Shown piece after piece: positions 33,474-42,465 of a stretch of DNA of 64,000 nt. The position numbers and the translations under genes are program-made. Within the stretch, counting starts at the first letter, position 1; each line of letters opens with the position of its first letter. The notes beneath the pieces are model-generated. The model did not search any database, was not told the origin of the DNA, and saw only the letters and a program-made list of their open reading frames with translations. Source of the DNA: PoT sp049331405 (GTDB lineage: Bacteria > Planctomycetota > Planctomycetia > Isosphaerales > Isosphaeraceae); contig NZ_CP186274.1 of assembly GCF_049331405.1 (NCBI RefSeq), positions 5,084,001 to 5,148,000 on the forward strand, read 5' to 3'.

Positions 33474-34996
33474 GTGTGGCAAATAATCCTGCGCCAGGCT
33501 TGAGGGTTAGTCAAGATAGGCAGGGACTCTTTCCCATCGGAGGTCTTTGCCATGTCACCCGAGCCGAAACTCTCACGCGACGAGTTCATCGCACAGATGC
33601 GGGCCAAGATGGAGGCGATGCTCGGTCGGGTCGCCGACGCGATCAACGACGCTCCGCCGGGGCACATCATCTCGGGCAGCGAGGAGCAGGTCCGCGACCT
33701 GTTCGCGGGCCTGCGCCAGCAGGCCTTCGAGAAGGGATTGCAGATGCGAGTGGATGCGGCGGAAGCCGCTTCCCCCCCCTCCGAAGGACCCGAACACCGG
33801 CAAGGCGAAGCGGAATAAGGGCCGGCAAGACTTCACCGTGCTGACGATCAATGGCCGGGTGCGGCTCCGGCGACGGCGCTGGCATTCCCCGGACGAAGGG
33901 TCGACGGCGCCGATGGACGCCTGGCTGGATATGGTCGAGGGCACGATCAGCCTGGGCGTGCGCGAGATGGCCTGCCGGCTCAACGGCGATGGCAAGAACT
34001 TCGACAAGGCCGCGGCCAACCTGAAGCGCACCGCGCAGGTCCAGCTCAGCGGCGAGACGCTCCGGGTGCTCGTCGAGGCCGAAGGCAGGCGAGTCCTGCA
34101 GGCGCAGCGGTCGGGAGGACTGCCGTTGGGCTGGTCGGCGGCCGACTGCAAGACCGAGGGGAAGGCCACGCGGATCTATGTCGGCAGCGATGGCGTGATG
34201 GTGCCGCTGGTGACCGAGGCCGAGAAGGCGTCGCGACGGAAGGAGGTCAGGGAGAAGCGGCGGCGGCGCGGGAGGAAGGCGCGACCGTTGCCCGCGAGGA
34301 AGTCGGGCGCCGACCAGTCCTACAAGGAGTTCAAGATCATCGCCATCTACGACGAGACCCAGGACCATCGGCTGGTCTGCGGCACGCGGGGCGATTGCGA
34401 GGCGGCCGGGCGTCTGATGCGGCGAGAAGCCGGCCGTGTCCGGTTGGACCGGGCCGATGAGAAGGTAGGCAACGTCGACGGCTCTCCGTGGATCCGGAAC
34501 CAGGTCGAGCGTCAGGGCCTGCCCCTGGATGCCTTGGGATTGGATTTCTACCATCTCGGCGAGAACGTTCACAAGGCGCGGCGGGCGATCTACGGCGACG
34601 ATGACGAGGCGGGCAAGGAGTGGGCCGGCGGATTGCTGCACGTCTTCAAGCACGAGGGCTACGAGGCGGCCTGGACCCGACTGCTGGGGTGGCGCGTGGC
34701 TCTGAAGCAGGGCCGTCCGGCGGCGGATCGGCTGGTGAACTACATCGGCGAGCGGCGGGAGATGATCCGTTATCCCGAGTCCCGGTCCAAGGGCTGGCAG
34801 ATCGGCAGCGGTCCGACGGAGGCGACATGCAAGACGCTGACGGCGCGGCTGAAAGGGTCGGGCATGCGCTGGGACAGCGCCAATGCCGAGGCGCTCATGG
34901 CGCTGGAAGCATTGACCCAAAGCGACCAGTGGGACGAAGACTGGCAAACACAGCTACGGCGAACGGGTTGAGTCCGCCAGGATCTTTTGCCACACC
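33474..34996 (+). mobile_element. ISKra4-family insertion sequence
   Basis: Inverted ends GTGTGGCAAATAATCCTGCG and (right, reverse complement) GGTGTGGCAAAAGATCCTGG. Encodes one transposase in two overlapping frames joined at a C8 run. Confidence 0.75.
33552..34971 (+). pseudogene. ISKra4-family transposase, two frames across a C8 run
   Basis: The first frame (MSPEPKLSRDEFIAQMRAKM) ends after AEAASPPSEG. The second begins PPPPKDPNTGKAKRNKG and continues to RIYVGSDGVMVPLVTEAEKA (Asp), FYHLGENVHKARRAI and the late GWQIGSGPTEATCKTLTARL. The join at eight C could be programmed frameshifting or a sequencing error. The family normally has one protein of about 450 residues. Confidence 0.8.
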
Positions 34997-35066
34997 CGCG
35001 GGAACCCAAGGTAGAAAAATGATGAGGCTTGCGGTTAAAGTCTGTCATGCGATGGCTTTGCTCTTG

Positions 35067-35990
35067 GAGTCTGTTCCATAAGTAGTGCGGAGCTATACGG
35101 GACATCAAACGGCTAATGCCCTTGGATAGCGGAACTCGGCCTCTTCGCCCGACGGCTCGAGCCGATGGAGCATCAATTGGACCATCGCCAATTTGATGAA
35201 CGACTCGCTCGACAGGACGGTCCTCTCCCGGTCCTTGCTCAGCCACCGGCAGCGGCCCAGCCACGCGAACGTGCGTTCCACCGCCCAGCGGATCGGCAAC
35301 TTCGCCCAGCCCTTCTTGCCCTCGGGGCGCCGGATGATCTCCAGGCCCCATCTCGTGTGCTCGCCCAACCACTCGTACAGGGTGAAGTTGTGATACTTCG
35401 AGTCGCCGAACATCCGCCCGACCTTGCCCATCGGCTGGCCCTCCAGGCGGGCGAACAGCGCCGGGGCCGCCGCCCCGTCGTCGACCGACGCGGCCGTCAC
35501 GAGCACGGCGAGAAGCAAGCCCATGCTGTCGACGACGATGTGACGCTTCCGCCCGTCGACGTTCTTGGCGTTGTCCCGCCCACGCTGCTCGCCGCCGGAG
35601 GTCGTGTCGACCGACTGACTGTCGACGCTCGCCGTGGTCCGGGGTCGGTAGGGCTTCTCGCGGGAGCGGACCTTGCGGCGGAGCGAGTCGTGGATGGAGT
35701 CGAGGGTGCCGTCGGACCGCCAGCGGTCGAAGTAGCGCCAGACGGTGCTCTTGGGCGGCAGGTCGCCCGGGAGGTATCGCCACTGGCATCCGGTGCGGAG
35801 GATGTAGAGGATGGCGTCGACGACGTGGCGCATGTCGGTGGTGCGCGGCCTGCCGCCGCCTGGCCCGTCGGGGATCTGGTGCTCGATCAGGCCCCACTGC
35901 GCGTCGGTGAGGTCGCTGGGGTATTGGTGCGTGCTCATACCACCTTTACGATGCCCCGTGTCCTGTTGTTCACCTTATGGGACAGACTCT
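35067..35990 (-). mobile_element. IS5-type (IS1031-like) insertion sequence
   Basis: Inverted ends GAGTCTGTTCCATAAG and GAGTCTGTCCCATAAG. One intact transposase inside. The target duplication is uncertain. Confidence 0.75.
35105..35938 (-). CDS. IS5-family transposase (IS1031-like)
   Basis: A 277-residue intact DDE protein. MSTHQYPSDLTDAQWGLIEH and GGRPRTTDMRHVVDAILYIL open it, then TASVDSQSVDTTSGGEQRG (Asp), GRKRHIVVDSMGLLLAVLVT, then MFGDSKYHNFTLYEWL (Asp) and WAVERTFAWLGRCRWLSKDR (Glu). Probably active. Confidence 0.9.
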   Translation of the reverse strand: MSTHQYPSDLTDAQWGLIEHQIPDGPGGGRPRTTDMRHVVDAILYILRTGCQWRYLPGDLPPKSTVWRYFDRWRSDGTLDSIHDSLRRKVRSREKPYRPRTTASVDSQSVDTTSGGEQRGRDNAKNVDGRKRHIVVDSMGLLLAVLVTAASVDDGAAAPALFARLEGQPMGKVGRMFGDSKYHNFTLYEWLGEHTRWGLEIIRRPEGKKGWAKLPIRWAVERTFAWLGRCRWLSKDRERTVLSSESFIKLAMVQLMLHRLEPSGEEAEFRYPRALAV

Positions 35991-36019
35991 TAACCCAAAC
36001 TCTACAACGAGTAAGGCCA

Positions 36020-36139
36020 TCACGTCACCTCTAATCCCTGCGGCGTATGAAATATCCGGGTTAGCATTTCTCCCATCTCAAAAATGCTCACCATTTTGTT
36101 GTACGAAAAGCCGCCCTGACTGCATTTAATCAGATAGAG
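36020..36139 (-). CDS. Fragment of a phage-type gene, 5' part lost to element A
   Basis: The minus frame beginning in the element end continues IKCSQGGFSYNKMVSIFEMG and EMLTRIFHTPQGLEVT to a stop at 36020. It was the C-terminal part of an older gene. No family recognised. Confidence 0.4.
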   Translation of the reverse strand, partial: LYLIKCSQGGFSYNKMVSIFEMGEMLTRIFHTPQGLEVT

Positions 36140-37615
36140 CTGTACTTTCCGTGAGAATGTATATGTCATGCTGCCAGGCTGAGCAGCCTGGCAGCGACGG
36201 CCTGAATCTCCTCCTCGGTGGCCCCCGGGCGTAGAACCGCGCGGATTTCCTCGCCCAGCAGCGCATGACGCCACGCCCGGCGCTTATCCGCGTGGCTCGG
36301 GCGACGCGACGGGCTGTCCCACGGCGAGGCCGAGCGGTCTACCAACTCCCCATCCTCCCTCGACCACGCCCACGCCTCGGTCAGGGTGAACGTCCACAGG
36401 CAGATGTGGAACGACCCGACGTTCGCACGGATCAACCGCACCTGCTGTTGCCCGGCCCCGACGACCTGCTTGCAGTCGCGGAAGGCGATCTCCAGGCTGA
36501 AGCGATCGGCCACCATCCCCAGGATCTCCGCCACGCTCGCCCGCGTGTCGGTGCAGAAGTACGCCCTCCATCCCTTCGGCTCGTCCACCAGGACCACCCG
36601 GATCGCGCCCCGGCCGGCCTCCAGGTCGCCGTGAACGTCTTGTAGCGCTTGACCACATCTTCCCCGTAGAGCTCGAACGTGCCGGTGGACCAGCCACGAC
36701 GCTGGCCGGCCCGCTTGGCCAGGTCGATCGCATCCGGGCCGTAGGTCGGGGCCGGGCCGCGTCGGCCCGGCGGCTTCGGCCCGGGCAGGGTCCGCAGGGC
36801 CGCATCCCTGCGGAGCCGGCTCACGACCGTCATACCCAGGGACTTCGCCGGCTTGAGGAACCCCTCTTGGCATAGGCTCCGTCGGCAACCACCCAGATCG
36901 GCAGGCCCAGCAGGTCGAGCCAGGACTGGGCCCATCGGAGCAGCTCGACGGCCATCTGCAGCTTGGTGCGGAACTCGGGCCGGTGCCGGGGGTCGATGGC
37001 CGGCAGGTCCGCCTTGCGGACGTAGAGTCGGGACAGCAGGGGCAGGGCCACGACGCCCCTGGCCGGGTGCGTCGCCAGGAGCCCGAGTACGACGAAGACG
37101 TGGCCGTAGACGTAGGGGGAGCCGGCCGGGCCGGGGGTGGGGTTGTGATGGACGCCGGCCCCCTGGACGTGCGGGCCGTGCCGCTCCGTCGGGGTGTCAT
37201 CCAGGGCGAGGACCAGCCGGGTGGACCCCGGAGCAGCGGCCTGACCGCCGCGATGAGCAGGCGTGCGGCGATGCGATCGGCCTCCTTGCCGGCGGCGGCC
37301 GCGGCGGTGTAGCAGGAGCGGAACTCGTCGCCGAGGCCGGCGGCGCGGATCCAGGCGGTGACGGTGCGTCGGCCGCGGGCGAGGACGGCGCCGAGGAGCA
37401 GGAGCGCGAGCCTCGGTGCGGTCCGGCGATCGAGGACGTCGGCGAGCCATGCGAACCACTGGCAAGGGGCGGGCGTCGGATGCGAGGATGTCATGGGGGC
37501 CGGCTCCGCTCGGGGTGTCAGGCAGTGTGGTAACCGCCATCGTCCCGCCCGGGCCGGCCCCCGTCTACTCGCCACATCTCAACCCTACGCATACTTCAAG
37601 TCGCGGAAAGTACAG
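36140..37615 (-). mobile_element. DDE-type insertion sequence, copy A (inverted relative to B)
   Basis: Ends CTGTACTTTCCGTGAGAATG (outer) and CTGTACTTTCCGCGACTTGA (inner, reverse complement). Near-identical to element B at 39298-40776 but in the opposite direction. No matching direct repeat flanks it (ATAGAG versus ATCTTT), so the original flanks were probably altered. Confidence 0.8.
36166..37494 (-). pseudogene. DDE transposase (DDE_5-like), copy A, frameshifted
   Basis: Start MTSSHPTPAPCQWFAWLADV at 37494. Compared with the intact copy B, one G is missing from each of three G5 runs (near 37.23, 36.87 and 36.61 kb). The three single-base losses change the frame and restore it in part. The catalytic region LALDDTPTKRHGPHVQGAG of copy B is disrupted here. 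Either the copy decayed or the runs were miscalled. Confidence 0.85.
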
Positions 37616-38193
37616 ATCTTTACTAGCCCGACGTCAAAGCATGGCTGTTCAGACGTGTGGATAGCAGCATCGGGGTTAAGCCTTTGGGCCGCCGCCAAGC
37701 TTGTCAAAATCCCCTCGGCAAAGATTTCTTTGGATGCGGGGTCAAGCTTGCGGTGCGTATCTGAAGCGGGTTGTTCAGGTCCCGGTAGTCGATTATCTTT
37801 TAAAAGTTCCGCAAAGCGTGCGGGAGAACTTGGATAATCGTCAAATGCCCTGATGTAAGGTACGCTATTTAGATAGTGGTTAAAATCCTCTATTGGCCGG
37901 GCATCGATATTTGGCGCTGGGAATGGCTGAACGCAATCAGCTCGACAGGTATCGACTGCGAGGTCGGGTTCACCTATGGCGTTGCCCGTGGCCTCGATGC
38001 GTGTCTTCGCTGATTCATCCCCTGCATAACGGGTGTTCCATATTGAGATTGCGTGGGGTGGGATATGGCAAAGCCCCGTGCTGTTGCCGCATCTGTCGCA
38101 CTCCACTGAGTATGTGTCGCATTTATCCTTAAAAACAGGATGGCCCCCACAGAGACAGGCTTTTAGTTTCTCTATTTCCATTTGATTACTCAT
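37616..38193 (-). CDS. Lar-like zinc-ribbon phage protein, C-terminus cut by element A
   Basis: Start MSNQMEIEKLKACLCGGHP at 38193. The Cys pattern C-L-C-G-G, then VECDRCGNSTG and an I-W-N-T-R-Y helix, resembles restriction-alleviation protein Lar. About 190 residues remain, ending EQPCFDVGLVK at the element. The last codons to 37585 come from the element itself. It may have protected the phage from host restriction. Confidence 0.6.
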
Positions 38194-38372
38194 ACTTCGC
38201 TTCCATATCTTTCGTCCAAATTTCTGCCAGCAATAGCCCCACATTTCGAGCATCTGCACAATAAAACGGTTTCGCTGGGATATTCAATCCAGACTATACT
38301 CTTGTCCTCCTCGCGATAATATCCTATGGGGTCTTCCCAACGATGGCGGCAGAAGAGCTTCTTAATCCACAT
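38190..38372 (-). CDS. Small Cys-containing phage protein
   Basis: A 60-residue protein (MWIKKLFCRHRWEDPIGYY..., then CRCSKCGAIAG). The start at 38372 overlaps the upstream stop and its own stop overlaps the Lar-like start (ATGA). Cys/His content suggests metal binding. Confidence 0.6.
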   Translation of the reverse strand: MWIKKLFCRHRWEDPIGYYREEDKSIVWIEYPSETVLLCRCSKCGAIAGRNLDERYGSEV

Positions 38373-38751
38373 ACGGAACTCCTGCTGCGTCCAGGACGGC
38401 TTTGACTCCGCTCTTAATCTCATCGCCGTGCATCGGGGTGTTATCATGCACAATGTCACGGTAGTCACGCCACTTTCCGGCACCTATTTGAAATCTCTGG
38501 AAAGCGTCTTTAAGCGACACCGGCTCCGTTGTCCTGGCCAGCCTAACTGCTGCCTCAGCACATAGGTCTTTCCATAGCTGCTCTGTGCAGAGATTGTTAG
38601 CTCCGGCTCGAAGCATTTCCACAAAGTGCGAGTCTTTTGTATCCGAAAATCTCTTGGGCAATGGAATCTCACTACAGATGGGATTGGGAGGGGCAACGTT
38701 GTCACCGTTGTGGGCAACCATTTGCGGGGACGATTCCGCATCAGATCGCAC
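38362..38751 (-). CDS. Hypothetical phage protein
   Basis: A 129-residue protein (MRSDAESSPQMVAHNGDNVA..., then LCAEAAVRLARTTEPVSLKD). MVAHNGDN at 38721 is an alternative start. Mostly helical. No function known. Confidence 0.6.
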   Translation of the reverse strand: MRSDAESSPQMVAHNGDNVAPPNPICSEIPLPKRFSDTKDSHFVEMLRAGANNLCTEQLWKDLCAEAAVRLARTTEPVSLKDAFQRFQIGAGKWRDYRDIVHDNTPMHGDEIKSGVKAVLDAAGVPYVD

Positions 38752-38754
38752 CCC

Positions 38755-39030
38755 TCACATAACTGAATACCCACTCGCTTGCTTGTGGCGTTCGTACGCA
38801 ACTTGTTCGTCAGCGATCAAACGGTCGTACTGCGGTTCAGTATCATAGCTACAGACAGAGCAATCTCCCATGGCTGCAATGGCTTCCTTCGCAACTTGAC
38901 CTAGCCGTGCCGTCCAGTCAAACGGTTTGCCATAGCAATATTCCGCATCCCTCTGGATACGAGCCAGCGCATTTTCTGCGATGCGTAGCTTTTCCATCAG
39001 CGGTGACGAGATTGGCGGTCGTGTGCTCAT
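38755..39030 (-). CDS. Hypothetical phage protein
   Basis: A 91-residue helical protein (MSTRPPISSPLMEKLRIAEN..., then GDCSVCSYDTEPQYDRL). It overlaps the stop of the upstream gene (ATGA). Function unknown. Confidence 0.6.
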   Translation of the reverse strand: MSTRPPISSPLMEKLRIAENALARIQRDAEYCYGKPFDWTARLGQVAKEAIAAMGDCSVCSYDTEPQYDRLIADEQVAYERHKQASGYSVM

Positions 39031-39297
39031 GCGGCTTTCTCTCTATCGATATAGGCTTTGACATCTTCGAGCGAGCAGATAGGCCATTCTCGTCCGTCTG
39101 GCTCGACGATCTCTCCTCCGTCTTTCATGTTGTTGGCCTCGAAGAGGAAGTAGCTGGCGATCTCGTCCCCGAGAAATGCGTCAAGGAGTCGGACAACAGA
39201 GGTGACGATGGTGCCGCTGGCCGCCAGTGCGGTTATCGGAAAGTCTCCGTCGAGGCCACGCAGCACACGGTTCGTTTCTCTGTAGCGTTGCTCCTCG

Positions 39298-40776
39298 CTG
39301 TACTTTCCGCGACTTGAAGTATGCGTAGGGTTGAGATGTGGCGAGTAGACGGGGGCCGGCCCGGGCGGGACGATGGCGGTTACCACACTGCCTGACACCC
39401 CGAGCGGAGCCGGCCCCCATGACATCCTCGCATCCGACGCCCGCCCCTTGCCAGTGGTTCGCATGGCTCGCCGACGTCCTCGATCGCCGGACCGCACCGA
39501 GGCTCGCGCTCCTGCTCCTCGGCGCCGTCCTCGCCCGCGGCCGACGCACCGTCACCGCCTGGATCCGCGCCGCCGGCCTCGGCGACGAGTTCCGCTCCTG
39601 CTACACCGCCGCGGCCGCCGCCGGCAAGGAGGCCGATCGCATCGCCGCACGCCTGCTCATCGCGGCGGTCAGGCCGCTGCTCCGGGGGTCCACCCGGCTG
39701 GTCCTCGCCCTGGATGACACCCCGACGAAGCGGCACGGCCCGCACGTCCAGGGGGCCGGCGTCCATCACAACCCCACCCCCGGCCCGGCCGGCTCCCCCT
39801 ACGTCTACGGCCACGTCTTCGTCGTACTCGGGCTCCTGGCGACGCACCCGGCCAGGGGCGTCGTGGCCCTGCCCCTGCTGTCCCGACTCTACGTCCGCAA
39901 GGCGGACCTGCCGGCCATCGACCCCCGGCACCGGCCCGAGTTCCGCACCAAGCTGCAGATGGCCGTCGAGCTGCTCCGATGGGCCCAGTCCTGGCTCGAC
40001 CTGCTGGGCCTGCCGATCTGGGTGGTTGCCGACGGAGCCTATGCCAAGAGGGGGTTCCTCAAGCCGGCGAAGTCCCTGGGTATGACGGTCGTGAGCCGGC
40101 TCCGCAGGGATGCGGCCCTGCGGACCCTGCCCGGGCCGAAGCCGCCGGGCCGACGCGGCCCGGCCCCGACCTACGGCCCGGATGCGATCGACCTGGCCAA
40201 GCGGGCCGGCCAGCGTCGTGGCTGGTCCACCGGCACGTTCGAGCTCTACGGGGAAGATGTGGTCAAGCGCTACAAGACGTTCACGGCGACCTGGAGGCCG
40301 GCCGGGGGCGCGATCCGGGTGGTCCTGGTGGACGAGCCGAAGGGATGGAGGGCGTACTTCTGCACCGACACGCGGGCGAGCGTGGCGGAGATCCTGGGGA
40401 TGGTGGCCGATCGCTTCAGCCTGGAGATCGCCTTCCGCGACTGCAAGCAGGTCGTCGGGGCCGGGCAACAGCAGGTGCGGTTGATCCGTGCGAACGTCGG
40501 GTCGTTCCACATCTGCCTGTGGACGTTCACCCTGACCGAGGCGTGGGCGTGGTCGAGGGAGGATGGGGAGTTGGTAGACCGCTCGGCCTCGCCGTGGGAC
40601 AGCCCGTCGCGTCGCCCGAGCCACGCGGATAAGCGCCGGGCGTGGCGTCATGCGCTGCTGGGCGAGGAAATCCGCGCGGTTCTACGCCCGGGGGCCACCG
40701 AGGAGGAGATTCAGGCCGTCGCTGCCAGGCTGCTCAGCCTGGCAGCATGACATATACATTCTCACGGAAAGTACAG
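39298..40776 (+). mobile_element. DDE-type insertion sequence, copy B, intact
   Basis: 1479 bases with ends CTGTACTTTCCGCGACTTGA and (right) CTCACGGAAAGTACAG. The six-base direct repeat TCCTCG flanks it (39292-39297 and 40777-40782), a clean target duplication. Confidence 0.9.
39419..40750 (+). CDS. DDE superfamily transposase (DDE_5-like), intact
   Basis: A 443-residue protein. LALDDTPTKRHGPHVQGAG (first acidic site), PIWVVADGAYAKRGFLKPAK (second Asp) and FSLEIAFRDCKQVVGAGQQQ (late Glu) form the DDE core. It resembles planctomycete transposases of the DDE_5 (IS4/IS701-like) type. MTSSHPTP starts right after the element end. This is the only intact copy of three. Confidence 0.88.
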   Translation: MTSSHPTPAPCQWFAWLADVLDRRTAPRLALLLLGAVLARGRRTVTAWIRAAGLGDEFRSCYTAAAAAGKEADRIAARLLIAAVRPLLRGSTRLVLALDDTPTKRHGPHVQGAGVHHNPTPGPAGSPYVYGHVFVVLGLLATHPARGVVALPLLSRLYVRKADLPAIDPRHRPEFRTKLQMAVELLRWAQSWLDLLGLPIWVVADGAYAKRGFLKPAKSLGMTVVSRLRRDAALRTLPGPKPPGRRGPAPTYGPDAIDLAKRAGQRRGWSTGTFELYGEDVVKRYKTFTATWRPAGGAIRVVLVDEPKGWRAYFCTDTRASVAEILGMVADRFSLEIAFRDCKQVVGAGQQQVRLIRANVGSFHICLWTFTLTEAWAWSREDGELVDRSASPWDSPSRRPSHADKRRAWRHALLGEEIRAVLRPGATEEEIQAVAARLLSLAA

Positions 40777-40834
40777 TCCTCGTGGTGAAGAGTCGAAAGC
40801 GTGTTTAATGCATACTCGATCAGCGAATCGGTTC

Positions 40835-40975
40835 TCATAAGATTTTGCATCCCAACGAGAAGAGCATAACTGCGTCAATTGGTATGGCAAAGATTATCAA
40901 GGCTGCGTATAGGAAATCTTCGTCCGTAATGACGTCGAATTTCTTCGCAAGCAAAAGAGTCCATGTAACGATCAT
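40835..40975 (-). CDS. Small membrane protein (46 residues)
   Basis: MIVTWTLLLAKKFDVITDED, then FLYAALIIFAIPIDAVMLF. Two hydrophobic stretches. The ATG overlaps the stop of the 60-codon gene upstream and the TGA overlaps the split gene start, which supports it despite its size. Holin-like or accessory role cannot be excluded. Confidence 0.6.
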   Translation of the reverse strand: MIVTWTLLLAKKFDVITDEDFLYAALIIFAIPIDAVMLFSLGCKIL

Positions 40976-41154
40976 GGCCTTACCTCAACTTCAAGACCTT
41001 TCGGCGTGATAATGATTCCATCATGGCCAATGACAAGCCATGCGGAGCCGTTCTTGGTTGTTACGCTCACGCCGATGCTATTGGCTGTCTGTGCGCCGAT
41101 GGTGACGCTAGGACGTTCTTGAGTACCCGAGTCCGTATCTGGTGCTCCGCTCAT
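40972..41154 (-). CDS. Small hypothetical protein
   Basis: A 60-residue protein (MSGAPDTDSGTQERPSVTI..., then SAWLVIGHDGIIITPKGLEV). ATGA overlaps at both ends. Beta-rich and possibly structural. Unknown. Confidence 0.6.
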   Translation of the reverse strand: MSGAPDTDSGTQERPSVTIGAQTANSIGVSVTTKNGSAWLVIGHDGIIITPKGLEVEVRP

Positions 41155-41873
41155 GCGGCCTCGCCACGAACCGAATCTTCCCATGCGTCAAGGCAGACCG
41201 GCACGATCGGCCGAATCAGCTCGCGCATCGCCTCGGCGTAGACGCGAATCTCGTACTGGGCGTGGCCGTGGCACCTGAGCGTCAGGAACTTGAGCAGGTT
41301 GAGCAGGTTCACCGTGGCGAACATGTGGCTGTAGGTTGCCACGGGCAGGACCGATCGCGCTAGTTCCTTGGGCCAGCCGCCCTCAAGCAACCGGCGGTAC
41401 TGATTGAACGAGGCCTCCATCGTCTCACGGGCGTGAGCCACCTCGGCTTCGCGTTGGAGGATCAGAGCGGAGTCCGCATCTACGGATGCTGTGTCGATGT
41501 CCCGAGCCTGCTTGCTGCTCGCGGATTGAACCCCGACGTGTTCAGGCTTCGGCAGGTAGAACTCCTCCGGCAGCTCGCGGTAGCGGGCCGGGAGCTCGTT
41601 GTAGCTCCATGTGCGGTGCCGGTGCCATTGCCGGAAGACGAAGATCGGGGCCTTGATCTCGAACGTGAATGAGACGGCCTCGAACGGCGTCGTGTGGTGG
41701 TTTTTCCAGAGGTAGCGGATCAGCCGGGCGTCGCTGCCCTGGTCCTCCCCTGCCCTCCAGGCGGCGTCGTAGCTGACGCGAGCAGCCCGGACGACATTGA
41801 GGTCGGTTCCCATGGAATCGACCAGGCGGACGAAGCCGTGGTCCAGGACGGCGATCTTCTCAAGCGGCTGCAT
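41151..41873 (-). CDS. thyX: FAD-dependent thymidylate synthase ThyX
   Basis: A 240-residue protein. The ThyX signature RHRxxSxNExxxRY is seen as RHRTWSYNELPARY (residues 85-98). Other conserved blocks are ARVSYDAAW and KNHHTTPFEAVSFTFEIKAP. ThyX makes dTMP from dUMP using folate and FAD. Phages often carry it to support DNA synthesis. It is next to DUF3310 and a Cro-like regulator, a common phage early-gene set. No key residue seems missing. Confidence 0.95.
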   Translation of the reverse strand: MQPLEKIAVLDHGFVRLVDSMGTDLNVVRAARVSYDAAWRAGEDQGSDARLIRYLWKNHHTTPFEAVSFTFEIKAPIFVFRQWHRHRTWSYNELPARYRELPEEFYLPKPEHVGVQSASSKQARDIDTASVDADSALILQREAEVAHARETMEASFNQYRRLLEGGWPKELARSVLPVATYSHMFATVNLLNLLKFLTLRCHGHAQYEIRVYAEAMRELIRPIVPVCLDAWEDSVRGEAA

Positions 41874-42096
41874 CGGACGGGACTTTCTTGATGGTTTCTT
41901 CCGACAGCCGCTCGATCTCGCGGTTCACATACCAGGCGGCCTTTCGAAGGTCTTCGAGACCGTTCTTGTGGTCGGCACGCCAGAGATACTTGATCGCATT
42001 CCCGACGTTGAACGTCATGTGCTCGGTAATCGTAATGGTCTCAACGCCAGATGGATGCGAATTGTAATGATTTGGGTGGTTGACTGCGTCTCCCAT
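41860..42096 (-). CDS. DUF3310 family phage protein
   Basis: A 78-residue protein. VNHPNHYNSHPSGVETITI followed by GNAIKYLWRADHKNGLEDLR and AAWYVNREIERL is the DUF3310 pattern found in phage nucleotide-metabolism contexts. It overlaps thyX by 14 bases. A nucleotide-binding or small regulatory role is assumed for the family. Confidence 0.88.
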   Translation of the reverse strand: MGDAVNHPNHYNSHPSGVETITITEHMTFNVGNAIKYLWRADHKNGLEDLRKAAWYVNREIERLSEETIKKVPSDAAA

Positions 42097-42104
42097 AGTT
42101 CCTC

Positions 42105-42308
42105 CTATTTGCTTCGCCGGGCTTCATTGCCCGGGAGTCTTTTCAAACGCTCGGCCTCGAGCTGCATCCGCCGGCTGACGGGGTATAGGCCATTGACGAC
42201 CCTGGAGAGCTGCGAGAAACTGTAGCCGAGTTCCTTCGCGAACGGGCCGATCCAGTGGACGGTTCCGTGGTGGGCCTGGCCGAGGGAGATGATGTCTATG
42301 CGGGTCAT
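42105..42308 (-). CDS. Cro-like helix-turn-helix regulator
   Basis: A 67-residue protein. FAKELGYSFSQLSRVVNGLY is a helix-turn-helix, followed by a basic helix (RRMQLEAERLKRLPG). It is the first gene of the leftward run. Paired palindromes lie just upstream (42336-42387), so it probably autoregulates. Confidence 0.75.
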   Translation of the reverse strand: MTRIDIISLGQAHHGTVHWIGPFAKELGYSFSQLSRVVNGLYPVSRRMQLEAERLKRLPGNEARRSK

Positions 42309-42335
42309 GCGATGCGTGAGCGTTTTAGTTTCCTG

Positions 42336-42387
42336 TTTGCGTAGCGCAAATGGCAGGGACGGTCAAGCGGTATTTGCGTAGCGCCAT
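42336..42387. promoter_or_regulatory. Paired operator-like palindromes upstream of the Cro-like gene
   Basis: TTTGCGTAGCGCAAA (42336-42350) is a perfect palindrome with a three-base centre. A second site ATTTGCGTAGCGCCAT (42372-42387) is 36 bases away, about three and a half helical turns. They lie between the leftward regulator and the rightward methyltransferase cassette, so one regulator could act on both. Confidence 0.6.
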
Positions 42388-42465
42388 TCCGATAATCATT
42401 ATTCGCCTGTCAGGAAGCATTCCGAAACACTATTAGATGCACCATTTCGCGAGTTGAAAGATTCG

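Larger units (their letters stand above)
39027..40838 (-). pseudogene. Phage protein gene split by element B; frame restored after removal
   Basis: Starts at ATG 40838 (MRTDSLIEYALNTLSTLHH) with ATGA overlap to the 46-codon gene upstream. It is cut by element B at the six-base duplication TCCTCG and continues in the left flank as QRYRETNRVLRGLDGDFPIT, then CSLEDVKAYIDREKAA. Removing the element and one repeat gives 327 bases, 108 residues, in frame. The protein is a small phage-type regulator or adaptor of unknown role. Confidence 0.8.

Noticed and set aside
33363..33503. A 46-codon plus-strand frame before the ISKra4 element
   Set aside because: It runs into the IS end, lacks a ribosome-binding site and has no recognisable sequence.
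37585..39338. A/B pair as a composite transposon carrying phage genes
   Set aside because: Element B has its own target duplication and the gene it interrupts continues on the far side, so the enclosed DNA is original phage sequence, not cargo.
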